From Curtobacterium flaccumfaciens UCD-AKU (lineage in GTDB: Bacteria; Actinomycetota; Actinomycetes; Actinomycetales; Microbacteriaceae): DNA of 64,000 nt. This document shows, one piece after another, positions 49,978-57,581 of the stretch. Location of the stretch: the NCBI RefSeq assembly GCF_000349565.1, contig NZ_APJN01000082.1, forward strand, positions 1 through 64,000, read 5' to 3'. The position numbers were made by a program, and so were the translations under genes. The notes under the pieces were generated by a model that worked only from the letters and a program-made list of their open reading frames with translations, was not told where the DNA came from and ran no database searches. Within the stretch, counting starts at the first letter, position 1. Every line of letters begins with the position of its first letter.

Positions 49978-50071
49978 CTGGACACACCCGCGCAAGCAGA
50001 CGTCTTCGCTGCGCTCTGTCGGCTGCGCACGATGTCGCCTGCGGCGACCTTCCCCCGTTGGGGCTCCTCGT

Positions 50072-50128
50072 CGAGTGAGCAGAACGCGACGGGTCGAGGC
50101 GGGTGACCCGACGTCTTCTGCTCACTCG
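50072..50128. repeat. 57-bp imperfect inverted repeat downstream of tRNA-Arg
   Basis: CGAGTGAGCAGAA (50072-50084) is exactly complementary to TTCTGCTCACTCG (50116-50128). Pairing continues inward imperfectly to GGGTC (50091-50095)/GACCC (50105-50109) around a 9-nt loop. It is too long and lacks the T-run of a plain terminator. It may be a repetitive intergenic element or a processed hairpin of the leader region of the next gene. Confidence 0.65.
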
Positions 50129-50192
50129 GCGCGCGACGCCCCGCCCCGCCCCTGCGCTACCCCGTGTTTCCGAGCGGGACACCTCGGTCCCC

Positions 50193-50198
50193 TAGGAT
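50193..50198 (+). promoter_or_regulatory. possible -10 box of the Pls-type synthetase
   Basis: TAGGAT fits TANNNT, 42 bases before the ATG at 50240, leaving a leader of about 35 nt that contains GGAAGAGG as ribosome binding site. The -35 region is not convincing. Confidence 0.35.
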
Positions 50199-50239
50199 CA
50201 CGGGCCGGTCGTCCCGCACGCGACCGGGAAGAGGCCTCG

Positions 50240-53200
50240 ATGACCACCGGCACCGGGAACGCGCAGCTCGAACTCGCCCGCGGCGGCGACGCACCCGCCC
50301 CACGGACCCTGTTCGACGTCCTTTCGGCGACCGCGGCGACCCATCCGGACGCCACCGCGCTCGAGGACCCCGCCGGCAGCGTCGACTACGCCGCCCTGCT
50401 CGACCTGGTGCACGCGCAGGCCGACGACCTCGCACGCCGGGGCGTCCGGCGCGGGGACCGGGTCGGGGTGCGGATCCCCTCCGGCGGGCGCGACCTGTAC
50501 CTGTCGATCCTCGCCGTGCTGGCCGCCGGAGCCGCCTACGTGCCCGTCGACGCCGACGACCCCGAGGAACGCGCCACCCTGGTGTTCGGCGAAGCCGGTG
50601 TCGTCGGGGTGATCGGTGCCGGCGGCGTGCTGCGCGACCGCGACGGCGCCGAACTGCCCGTGACCGACCCTGCGGCGAGCGCCGAGCTCCCCCGCGAGAC
50701 CGACGACGCGTGGATCATCTTCACGTCCGGGTCGACCGGGGTGCCGAAGGGCGTGGCGGTCACCCACCGCAGTGCTGCGGCGTTCGTGGACGCCGAGGCG
50801 CGGATGTTCCTGCAGGCGGCGCCGATCGGTCCGGGTGACCGGGTGCTGGCGGGGCTGAGTGTGGCGTTCGACGCGTCGTGCGAGGAGATGTGGTTGGCGT
50901 GGGGGCACGGTGCCGCGTTGGTGCCGGCACCCCGGTCGCTGGTGCGGACGGGGGTGGACCTGGGGCCGTGGCTCATCGCGCACACGATCACCGTGGTGTC
51001 GACGGTGCCGACGCTCGCGGCGTTGTGGCCGGACGATGCGTTGGAGCAGGTGCGGCTGGTGATCTTCGGTGGTGAGGCGTGCCCGCCGGAGCTGGCGGCG
51101 CGCATCGCGAGTCGTGACCGTGAGGTGTGGAACACGTACGGGCCGACCGAGGCGACGGTGGTGGCGTGCGGGTCCCTGCTCGACGGCAACCAGCCGATCC
51201 GGATCGGGTTGCCGCTGGACGGGTGGGACCTGGCCGTGGTGGACGGTGCCGGGCAGCGGGTGGAACCGGGCGGTGTCGGTGAGCTGGTGATCGGTGGGGT
51301 CGGGCTGGGGCGGTACCTGGACCCGGCGAAGGACGCGGAGAAGTACGCGCCGTTCCCGGAGCTCGGGTGGGAGCGGGCGTACCGGAGCGGGGACCTGGTG
51401 CGGTACGAGCCCGAGGGCCTGGTGTTCCAGGGGCGTGCGGACGACCAGGTGAAGCTCGGCGGTCGGCGGATCGAGCTCGGTGAGATCGATGCGGCGCTGC
51501 AGGCCCTGGACGACGTTGCGGGTGGTGCTGCGGTGGTGCAGCGGACCCCGGCGGGGAACCAGGTGCTCGTCGGGTACGTGGCGCCGGTGGCGGGAACGAC
51601 GGTGGACGTGGCGGCGGCGAACGCACGGTTGCGCCAGGAGTTGCCGGCGGCGCTGGTGCCGTTGGTGGCGGTGGTGGAGTCGCTGCCGACGCGGACGTCG
51701 GGCAAGGTCGACCGTGCGGCGCTGCCGTGGCCGTTGCCGGGGGCGACGGACGCGGCGATGCTGCCGGACACGGTGGCGTGGATCGCCGAGCGGTGGTCGG
51801 CGATCCTCGGGGTGCCGGTGGCGAGCGTCGACGACGACTTCTTCGCGCACGGCGGTGGGTCGTTGACGGCGGCGCAGCTGGTGTCGGCCATCCGTGAGCG
51901 GTTCCCGACGACGACGGTGGCTGACGTGTACGACCACCCGCGGATCGGGGCGTTGGCGGCGGCGCTGGACGAGTCCGGGCCGGTCGAGGCGTCGTCGCGC
52001 GACGTGGCTCCGGTCCCCCCGGCGACGGGGCTGCTGATGACGCTGCTCGGGCTGCCGGTGCAGGTGCTCCGCGGGCTGCGGGTGCTGACGTGGACGGCCC
52101 TGGTGGCTGCGGTGCTGCACGCGACGACGTTGCCGTTCCTGCCGGTGCTGCCCTGGCCGGTGCTGGTGCTGATGCTCCTGGTGTTCGTGACGCCGATCGG
52201 CAAGATGGCGCTGACGGCGGTGCTGGCGCGGCTGCTGCTCGCCGGGGTCGGTCCGGGCTCGTACCCCCGTGGGGGTTCGGTGCACCTGCGGGTGTGGTTG
52301 GCCGAGCGCATCGCCGAGGCGGTGGACGGCCCGTCGACCGCGGGTGCCCCGTGGATCAGCTACTACGCACGGGCGCTCGGTGCGCGGATCGGGCGGGACG
52401 TCGACCTGCACACACTGCCGCCGGTGACCGGGATGCTGACGATCGGCAAGCGCGCGTCGATCGAACCCGAGGTCGACCTTGCCGGGCACTGGCTCGACGG
52501 CGACGTGTTCCACCTGGGGCACGTCCGCATCGACGACGACGCCGTGGTGCGGAGCCGGACGACGCTGCTGCCGGGGGCGCACGTCGGCGCGGGTGCCGAG
52601 GTGACGGCGGGTTCCGCCGTCGGCGGTCCGGTGCCGGCGGGCGAACGCTGGGCGGGGGCGCCGGCGGAACGCGTCGGGTCGGCTCGCGGCGACCGGGAGG
52701 CCCGCCCTGCGGTCCGTCGCCGCTGGCTGCTCGCGTACGGGGCCGGGTCCCTGGCGGTGGCCGGGTTGCCGGTGGTCGGTGTCGCGGTCGGACTGCTGGT
52801 CGCCCTGGCCCTGGTGGGGCGGGCGTCGGCCCTGGGCGACGCGGTGCTCCGCGCGCTGGTGACGGTCCCCCTGGCGACGGTCGTCGCCGGTGCGGTGTAC
52901 GCGCTGCTGGTGGTGGTCGCGGTGCGGTTGCTCGGCGTCGGCCTGCACGAGGGGCGGCACCCGGTGCGCTCCCGGATCGGCTGGCAGGTGTGGTCGACCG
53001 AGCGGGTGCTCGACGCGGCGCGGACCCTGCTGTTCCCGCTGTACGCCTCGCTCGTGACGCCGGTGTGGTTGCGCCTGCTCGGCGCCCGGGTCGGTCGGGA
53101 CACCGAGATCTCCACGGTGCTGCTCATCCCGGCGCTGACGCAGATCGCGTCGGGGGCGTTCCTGGCCGACGACACCATGGTGGCCACCTACGAACTCGGC

Positions 53201-54136
53201 GGCGGTCGGGTGCGGATCGGTCGGTCGAAGGTCGGCCGTCGGGCGTTCCTCGGCAACAGCGGGATGACGGGCGCCGGACGCTCGGTGCCGCGCGAGGCCC
53301 TGGTGGCGGTGCTGTCCGCCGTGCCGAAGAAGGCCAAGCGCGGGTCGTCGTGGCTCGGGTCGCCCCCGGTGCGGCTGCGGCGTGCGGCGACGGAGTTCGA
53401 CGAGGCGCGCACGTTCCGTCCGTCCCGGCGGCTGAAGGTCGCCCGCGGCTGCTGGGAGCTGCTGCGCCTGGTCGCCCCGATGGTGTCCGCCGCGATCGCG
53501 CTCGGCGTGGCCGGCACACTGCTGGCGCTGTGGTCGGCCGTCGGGATCGGGTGGACGGTGCTGCTCGCCGGTCCGGTGCTCATCGCCGCCGGTGCCGTCG
53601 CCGCCGTGGTGTCGACGATCGCGAAGTGGGCGTTCGTCGGCCGGATCACCGCCCGGGAGCACCCGCTGTGGTCGTCGTTCGTGTGGCGCAACGAGGTGCA
53701 GGACACCTTCGTCGAGACCGTCGCCCGGCCGTGGTTCGCCGAGCAGGCCACCGGCACCCCTGCTCTGGCCGTCTGGTTGCGGAGCCTCGGCGCGACGATC
53801 GGGCGCGGGACCTGGCTCGAGACGTACTGGCTGCCCGAGGCCGACCTGGTCACGATCGGGTCCGGGGCGTCGGTGGCGCGGGGCACGGTCGTGCAGACGC
53901 ACCTGTTCCACGACCGCGTGATGCAGCTCGACACCGTCCGGCTCGACGCTGGCGCCACGCTCGGGCCGCACAGCGTGGTCCTGCCGGCGGCCGGCATCGG
54001 TGCCGGGGCGACCGTCGGACCGTCCTCGCTCGTGATGCGCGGTGAGCAGGTGCCGCCGGGGTCCCGCTGGGCCGGCAACCCGATCGCTCCGTGGACAGCG
54101 GTACCGCCCTCGGTGACAGCCCCACCGGCACCATGA
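50240..54136 (+). CDS. Pls/PosA-type single-module non-ribosomal peptide synthetase (poly-amino-acid synthetase-like)
   Basis: A 1298-residue membrane enzyme. The adenylation domain (about residues 25-490) has FTSGSTGVPKG, NTYGPTE and YRSGDLVRY. A carrier domain (about 515-585) has the phosphopantetheine Ser540 in AHGGGSL. The rest alternates membrane helices with three soluble segments having hexapeptide-like turns (GTWLETYWLPEADLVTIGSGA and similar). No condensation or thioesterase domain is present. This is the layout of epsilon-poly-lysine synthetase. Pocket residues aligned by eye read DAESIGTVVK; the acidic residue suggests a basic amino acid. The middle of the gene is unusually G-rich with many GTG/TTG codons. 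The stop overlaps the M1 peptidase start. Confidence 0.9.
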   Translation: MTTGTGNAQLELARGGDAPAPRTLFDVLSATAATHPDATALEDPAGSVDYAALLDLVHAQADDLARRGVRRGDRVGVRIPSGGRDLYLSILAVLAAGAAYVPVDADDPEERATLVFGEAGVVGVIGAGGVLRDRDGAELPVTDPAASAELPRETDDAWIIFTSGSTGVPKGVAVTHRSAAAFVDAEARMFLQAAPIGPGDRVLAGLSVAFDASCEEMWLAWGHGAALVPAPRSLVRTGVDLGPWLIAHTITVVSTVPTLAALWPDDALEQVRLVIFGGEACPPELAARIASRDREVWNTYGPTEATVVACGSLLDGNQPIRIGLPLDGWDLAVVDGAGQRVEPGGVGELVIGGVGLGRYLDPAKDAEKYAPFPELGWERAYRSGDLVRYEPEGLVFQGRADDQVKLGGRRIELGEIDAALQALDDVAGGAAVVQRTPAGNQVLVGYVAPVAGTTVDVAAANARLRQELPAALVPLVAVVESLPTRTSGKVDRAALPWPLPGATDAAMLPDTVAWIAERWSAILGVPVASVDDDFFAHGGGSLTAAQLVSAIRERFPTTTVADVYDHPRIGALAAALDESGPVEASSRDVAPVPPATGLLMTLLGLPVQVLRGLRVLTWTALVAAVLHATTLPFLPVLPWPVLVLMLLVFVTPIGKMALTAVLARLLLAGVGPGSYPRGGSVHLRVWLAERIAEAVDGPSTAGAPWISYYARALGARIGRDVDLHTLPPVTGMLTIGKRASIEPEVDLAGHWLDGDVFHLGHVRIDDDAVVRSRTTLLPGAHVGAGAEVTAGSAVGGPVPAGERWAGAPAERVGSARGDREARPAVRRRWLLAYGAGSLAVAGLPVVGVAVGLLVALALVGRASALGDAVLRALVTVPLATVVAGAVYALLVVVAVRLLGVGLHEGRHPVRSRIGWQVWSTERVLDAARTLLFPLYASLVTPVWLRLLGARVGRDTEISTVLLIPALTQIASGAFLADDTMVATYELGGGRVRIGRSKVGRRAFLGNSGMTGAGRSVPREALVAVLSAVPKKAKRGSSWLGSPPVRLRRAATEFDEARTFRPSRRLKVARGCWELLRLVAPMVSAAIALGVAGTLLALWSAVGIGWTVLLAGPVLIAAGAVAAVVSTIAKWAFVGRITAREHPLWSSFVWRNEVQDTFVETVARPWFAEQATGTPALAVWLRSLGATIGRGTWLETYWLPEADLVTIGSGASVARGTVVQTHLFHDRVMQLDTVRLDAGATLGPHSVVLPAAGIGAGATVGPSSLVMRGEQVPPGSRWAGNPIAPWTAVPPSVTAPPAP

Positions 54137-55470
54137 GGTTGACTGTCCCCGTGCCCACCGATCCCGCTGCAGACCCCTACACCCCGCACAGCGGCGACCG
54201 ACGGTGGAGTGCGGAGCACTACGAGCTCCGGCTCGACTACCGCGTCGCCACCAACCGCCTGGACGGCACCGCGACGATCACCGCGCGCGCCCTCGAACCG
54301 CTCGACAAGGTCGTCATCGACCTGCACGGGCTCACGGTCGACCGTGTCGACGTCGACGGCCGACGCGCCAAGAAGGTGTCGACCGCCACGCACAAGGTGA
54401 CCGTCACCCCGGCCGAACCGATCGCCGCCGACACCGTGTTCAGCGTGCACCTGCGGTACCGGGGCACCCCGCACCCCGTGCGCAGCGCATGGGGGCAGCT
54501 CGGGTGGGAGGAACTCTCCGACGGTGTGATCGTCGCCGCGCAGCCCACCGGGGCGCCGTCGTGGTTCCCGTGCAACGACCGCCCCGACGACAAGGCCACC
54601 TACCGCATCGAGATCGCGGCCGAGGCTGCGTACGACGTCCTGGCGAACGGCGAGCTGCTCGCCAAGGAACGTGACCGCGTCGGCACCCGCTGGACCTACG
54701 CCACCACCGAGCCGATGGCGACGTACCTGGCGACCGTGCAGATCGGCCGCTACCGCACCGCGAAGCTGCGCACGAGCGGCGTCCCCGTGACACTGCACCA
54801 CCCCGCCGACCTCGCCGCCGCCGCGAAGACCGACTTCGGCCAGGTGCCGGAGATGCTCGCGCTGTTCGGTGACCGGTTCGGCCCCTACCCGTTCGCGGCG
54901 TACGCCGTCGTGGTGACCGACGACGACCTCGAGATCCCGCTCGAGGCGCACGGCCTGGCGGTGTTCGGCCGAAACCACGTCGACGGCGAGCACGGCACCG
55001 ACCGTCTCATCGCCCACGAGCTCGCCCACCAGTGGTTCGGCAACTCCGTGACCGTCACCCGGTGGCAGGACATCTGGCTGCACGAGGGGTTCGCCTGCTA
55101 CGCCGAGTGGCTGTGGTCCGAGGACCGCGGCGACGACACCGCCGACGTGTTGGCCGAGCGGTACCGGCAGGGACTGCTCGAGCAGCCGGAGGACCTGGTG
55201 GTCGGTGACCCGGGCGCAAAGGACATGTTCGACGACCGCGTCTACAAGCGCGGCGCCCTCGCCCTGCACGCCGTCCGCCGCACGTTCGGCGACGACGCCT
55301 TCTTCACCGGGCTGCGGAGCATCACCGAGCGGCACCGGCACGGATCCGTCACCGTGCAGGCCGTGCTCAGCGCCTTCGCGGACGCCGCCGGCCGCTCCGT
55401 CGCGGACGTCCACGCGGTGACCGGGCCCTGGGTCGACGAGGTGTCCGTGCCGGCGCTGCCCGCTGGCTAG
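54133..55470 (+). CDS. M1-family zinc aminopeptidase
   Basis: A 445-residue short M1 peptidase. The N-terminal beta domain resembles aminopeptidase N. The zinc site HELAHQW (about residue 294) with the third ligand in HEGFACYAEWLW is intact. The usual GAMEN exopeptidase loop is replaced by IPLEAHG, as in some divergent members. No signal peptide is seen. ATG at 54133 overlaps the synthetase TGA, so it is translationally coupled. It could trim or degrade the peptide product or protect the producer, but this is inferred from position. Confidence 0.9.
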   Translation: MRLTVPVPTDPAADPYTPHSGDRRWSAEHYELRLDYRVATNRLDGTATITARALEPLDKVVIDLHGLTVDRVDVDGRRAKKVSTATHKVTVTPAEPIAADTVFSVHLRYRGTPHPVRSAWGQLGWEELSDGVIVAAQPTGAPSWFPCNDRPDDKATYRIEIAAEAAYDVLANGELLAKERDRVGTRWTYATTEPMATYLATVQIGRYRTAKLRTSGVPVTLHHPADLAAAAKTDFGQVPEMLALFGDRFGPYPFAAYAVVVTDDDLEIPLEAHGLAVFGRNHVDGEHGTDRLIAHELAHQWFGNSVTVTRWQDIWLHEGFACYAEWLWSEDRGDDTADVLAERYRQGLLEQPEDLVVGDPGAKDMFDDRVYKRGALALHAVRRTFGDDAFFTGLRSITERHRHGSVTVQAVLSAFADAAGRSVADVHAVTGPWVDEVSVPALPAG

Positions 55471-55488
55471 CAGGCTTCGCCGCGTCGA

Positions 55489-55758
55489 CTATCCCGCCAG
55501 CTCGCCGTCGACCGGGTCGCAGCTGACCTCGGACCACACCGCGTCGAGCGACAGCCCGACCACACCGGCGACCGACGCGATCGTCGAGAACGCCGGCGTC
55601 GCGATGCGCCCAGTCTCGATCTTCCGGAGCGTCTCCGGCGAGATCCCCGCAGCCAGGGCGGTGTCCACGATCGACCGCGGACCCCGGGCACGACGGAGCA
55701 GCGCACCGAGGCGACGACCGCGCGCGACCTCGTCCGGGCGGAGTGGGAGACGGACCAT
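55489..55758 (-). CDS. small XRE-family DNA-binding regulator
   Basis: An 89-residue protein formed almost entirely of one XRE/Cro-type helix-turn-helix (SIVDTALAAGISPETLRKIETGRIATPAFSTI, shown here only as its key parts ALAAGISPETLRKIE and ATPAFSTIA). It probably represses its own promoter and the divergent peptidase gene through the palindrome between them. The ATG at 55758 follows TACTAT by six bases, so it is probably leaderless. Its 3' end lies 18 nt from the convergent M1 gene. Confidence 0.88.
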   Translation of the reverse strand: MVRLPLRPDEVARGRRLGALLRRARGPRSIVDTALAAGISPETLRKIETGRIATPAFSTIASVAGVVGLSLDAVWSEVSCDPVDGELAG

Positions 55759-55781
55759 GACCACATAGTAATACCGGTATG
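55756..55781. promoter_or_regulatory. divergent leaderless promoters with ATACCGGTAT operator
   Basis: Only 20 nt separate the two start codons. ATACCGGTAT (55771-55780) is a perfect 10-bp palindrome that includes the first two bases of the map-like ATG. On the minus strand TACTAT lies six bases before the regulator ATG; on the plus strand TAGTAAT precedes the map-like ATG. A protein bound at the palindrome would cover both promoters. Confidence 0.55.
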
Positions 55782-56558
55782 ATCATCCGCGTGATCGAGA
55801 TCCTGACCCCCGCCGAGGTCGACAAGGGCCGCGCCACCGGAGCCCTCGTCGGCACGATCCTGCAGACCCTGCGCGAACGCACCCGCGTCGGCACGAACCT
55901 GCTCGAGATCGATCGGTGGGCGAAGGAGATGATCGAGGCCGCCGGCGCCGACTCCTGCTACGTCGACTACGCCCCCTCGTTCGGCCGCGGCCCCTTCGGC
56001 CACCACATCTGCACCGCCGTGAACGACGCCGTCCTGCACGGACTGCCCCACGATCAGGCGCTGCGTGACGGCGACCTGCTGACCCTCGACCTCGCGGTCT
56101 CCCTCGACGGCATCGCCGCCGACGCCGCGATCAGCTTCGTCGTCGGCACCGCGCGCCCCGAGGACACCGCACTCATCGACGCCACCGAGCGAGCGCTGGC
56201 CGCGGGCATCGCCGCCGCCGGACCCGGGGCACGCATCGGCGACCTGTCGCACGCGATCGGCACCGTGCTCGAAGCCGCGGGCTACCCGGTGAACGTCGAG
56301 TTCGGCGGACACGGCATCGGCTCCACCATGCACCAGGACCCGCACGTGTCGAACACCGGCCGCCCGGGCCGCGGCTACACGCTCCGACCGGGGCTCCTGC
56401 TCGCGCTCGAACCGTGGGTGATGGCGGACACCGACGTCCTGGTCACCGACCCCGACGGCTGGACCCTGCGGAGTGCCACCGGAGCGCGGACCGCCCACAC
56501 GGAACACACCATCGCGATCACCGAGGACGGCGCCGAGGTGCTCACGCTCCCCCGCTGA
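55779..56558 (+). CDS. map: type I methionine aminopeptidase (M24 family)
   Basis: A 259-residue pita-bread-fold metallopeptidase. Metal ligands are visible: Asp in LLTLDLAV, Asp in IAADAAISF, His in GGHGIGS, Glu in LALEPWV and Glu in HTEHTIAI. It removes initiator methionine. It is probably a second copy, since the housekeeping map normally sits near secY/adk; that cannot be checked here. Regulated together with the divergent XRE gene. Its 3' end overlaps the convergent transferase gene by 17 nt. Confidence 0.9.
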   Translation: MIIRVIEILTPAEVDKGRATGALVGTILQTLRERTRVGTNLLEIDRWAKEMIEAAGADSCYVDYAPSFGRGPFGHHICTAVNDAVLHGLPHDQALRDGDLLTLDLAVSLDGIAADAAISFVVGTARPEDTALIDATERALAAGIAAAGPGARIGDLSHAIGTVLEAAGYPVNVEFGGHGIGSTMHQDPHVSNTGRPGRGYTLRPGLLLALEPWVMADTDVLVTDPDGWTLRSATGARTAHTEHTIAITEDGAEVLTLPR

Positions 56559-57096
56559 CCGTCCCGACCACGTCGACGGGCAGGCCACCCGCCGCGACGA
56601 CGAGCACCACGTCCGGCGCGGGGAACAGCACGGTGAGCGGTTGTCCGACACCCTCGAAGCGGGCCGTGCCGCCGACCACGTCGACGTCCACCGCGAGCGG
56701 GTCGACGCGCAGCCCGCGTCCGTCGCGTTTCAGCACGGCCTCCTTGGCCGCCCACGCGCCAGCGAGGAGCGCCGGGTCCCCGCCGGCCCGGAGCAGTTCC
56801 CCCGGCGTGAAGGCGTCGAGCGGCGCGGCGGCGACCCGGGACACCCGTTCGACGTCGACACCGAGTGCCGACGGTCCGACCGCGAGGGCGACGACGCCCG
56901 GTGCGCGCGACAGGCTCACGCCGACCGGGACGCCCGCGGCACTCGCCCACGGACGGCCGTGGTCGGTCTCCGCGCAGTGCGGGCACACGCGCCCCGCGCG
57001 CACGGCGACCGGCTCGGCACCCGTCGCCGACGCGACGGCGGCGACCAGTGCCTCCCGGTCGTCCGCGCGCGCAGCGCCCGGTGTCCGGATGGTCAC
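56542..57096 (-). CDS. 4'-phosphopantetheinyl transferase (Sfp type)
   Basis: A 184-residue enzyme that attaches phosphopantetheine to carrier proteins. The magnesium/CoA motifs are ALGVDVERV and WAAKEAVLKRDGRGL. An N-terminal CPHC pair precedes HGRPW, as in related actinobacterial enzymes. It is the obvious activator of the Pls-type carrier domain encoded 2.4 kb away. The start is GTG at 57096, directly abutting a copy of the dispersed repeat. Confidence 0.9.
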   Translation of the reverse strand: MTIRTPGAARADDREALVAAVASATGAEPVAVRAGRVCPHCAETDHGRPWASAAGVPVGVSLSRAPGVVALAVGPSALGVDVERVSRVAAAPLDAFTPGELLRAGGDPALLAGAWAAKEAVLKRDGRGLRVDPLAVDVDVVGGTARFEGVGQPLTVLFPAPDVVLVVAAGGLPVDVVGTVSGGA

Positions 57097-57099
57097 GGT

Positions 57100-57116
57100 G
57101 ACGGCCTGGAGGCGCG
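57100..57116 (+). repeat. dispersed 17-mer, copy 2
   Basis: GACGGCCTGGAGGCGCG, followed by GCTCACC as in copy 1. It lies three bases upstream of the GTG start of the phosphopantetheinyl transferase, occupying its leader. Confidence 0.8.
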
Positions 57117-57168
57117 GCTCACCGAACCGGGCAGCGCCCGTCGGTCGTGTGGCCCGGCCCAGAGCGGA

Positions 57169-57372
57169 TCAGGCGTGCGTCAGCGCGATGAGCGCGACGT
57201 TCATGGTGCTGTACTGACCCTCGGAGCGGGTCGCCTGGCGGACTCGTCCGCGCAGGACCTCGTAGCGGCCGTCGTGCTCGCGCACGAAACCGATCACGCC
57301 CGTCGCCGGAGTCGACACCCGGTGGTAGCCGTCCTCGAGCGGGACGACCTCGGTGCTCGTGGTGCGTTCCAT
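57169..57372 (-). CDS. small hypothetical protein, 67 residues
   Basis: An unrecognised small soluble protein with repeated short beta-like stretches (GYHRVSTPATGVIGFV, YEVLRGRV). AAGGGGAAG precedes the ATG at 57372 at good distance, and TATGCT about 40 nt further upstream (57411-57416) fits a -10. Both support a real gene. It lies upstream of and parallel to the transferase gene, 72 nt apart. No function is suggested. Confidence 0.6.
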   Translation of the reverse strand: MERTTSTEVVPLEDGYHRVSTPATGVIGFVREHDGRYEVLRGRVRQATRSEGQYSTMNVALIALTHA

Positions 57373-57501
57373 CGTTCTTCCCCTTCCGTTCATCCTCGAA
57401 CAGTGGCGCCAGCATACCCCGGTACGGGGGACAAGACGTCCACAGGAAGCACCCTCCGGAGCGTTCCCCCAGAGTCTGGCGGTGCCCCTGCGTGGCCTGG
57501 A

Positions 57502-57507
57502 TAGACT
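57502..57507 (+). promoter_or_regulatory. possible -10 box of the TPM-pspA operon
   Basis: TAGACT fits TANNNT and lies about 75 nt before the TPM-protein ATG, in the 209-nt divergent gap. A -35 is not evident. Confidence 0.35.
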
Positions 57508-57581
57508 CCGGGCGACAGCGCCCTCGTGGCGCGGTCCGGGGCGGTGCCACGGGGTACCGACCGGCGACGGACGGAGGACGG

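Noticed and set aside
50198-53971. A 1257-residue open frame antisense to the Pls-type synthetase
   Set aside because: Arg/His/Gln-rich composition without domains; a by-product of very high GC opposite a real gene with full motif support.
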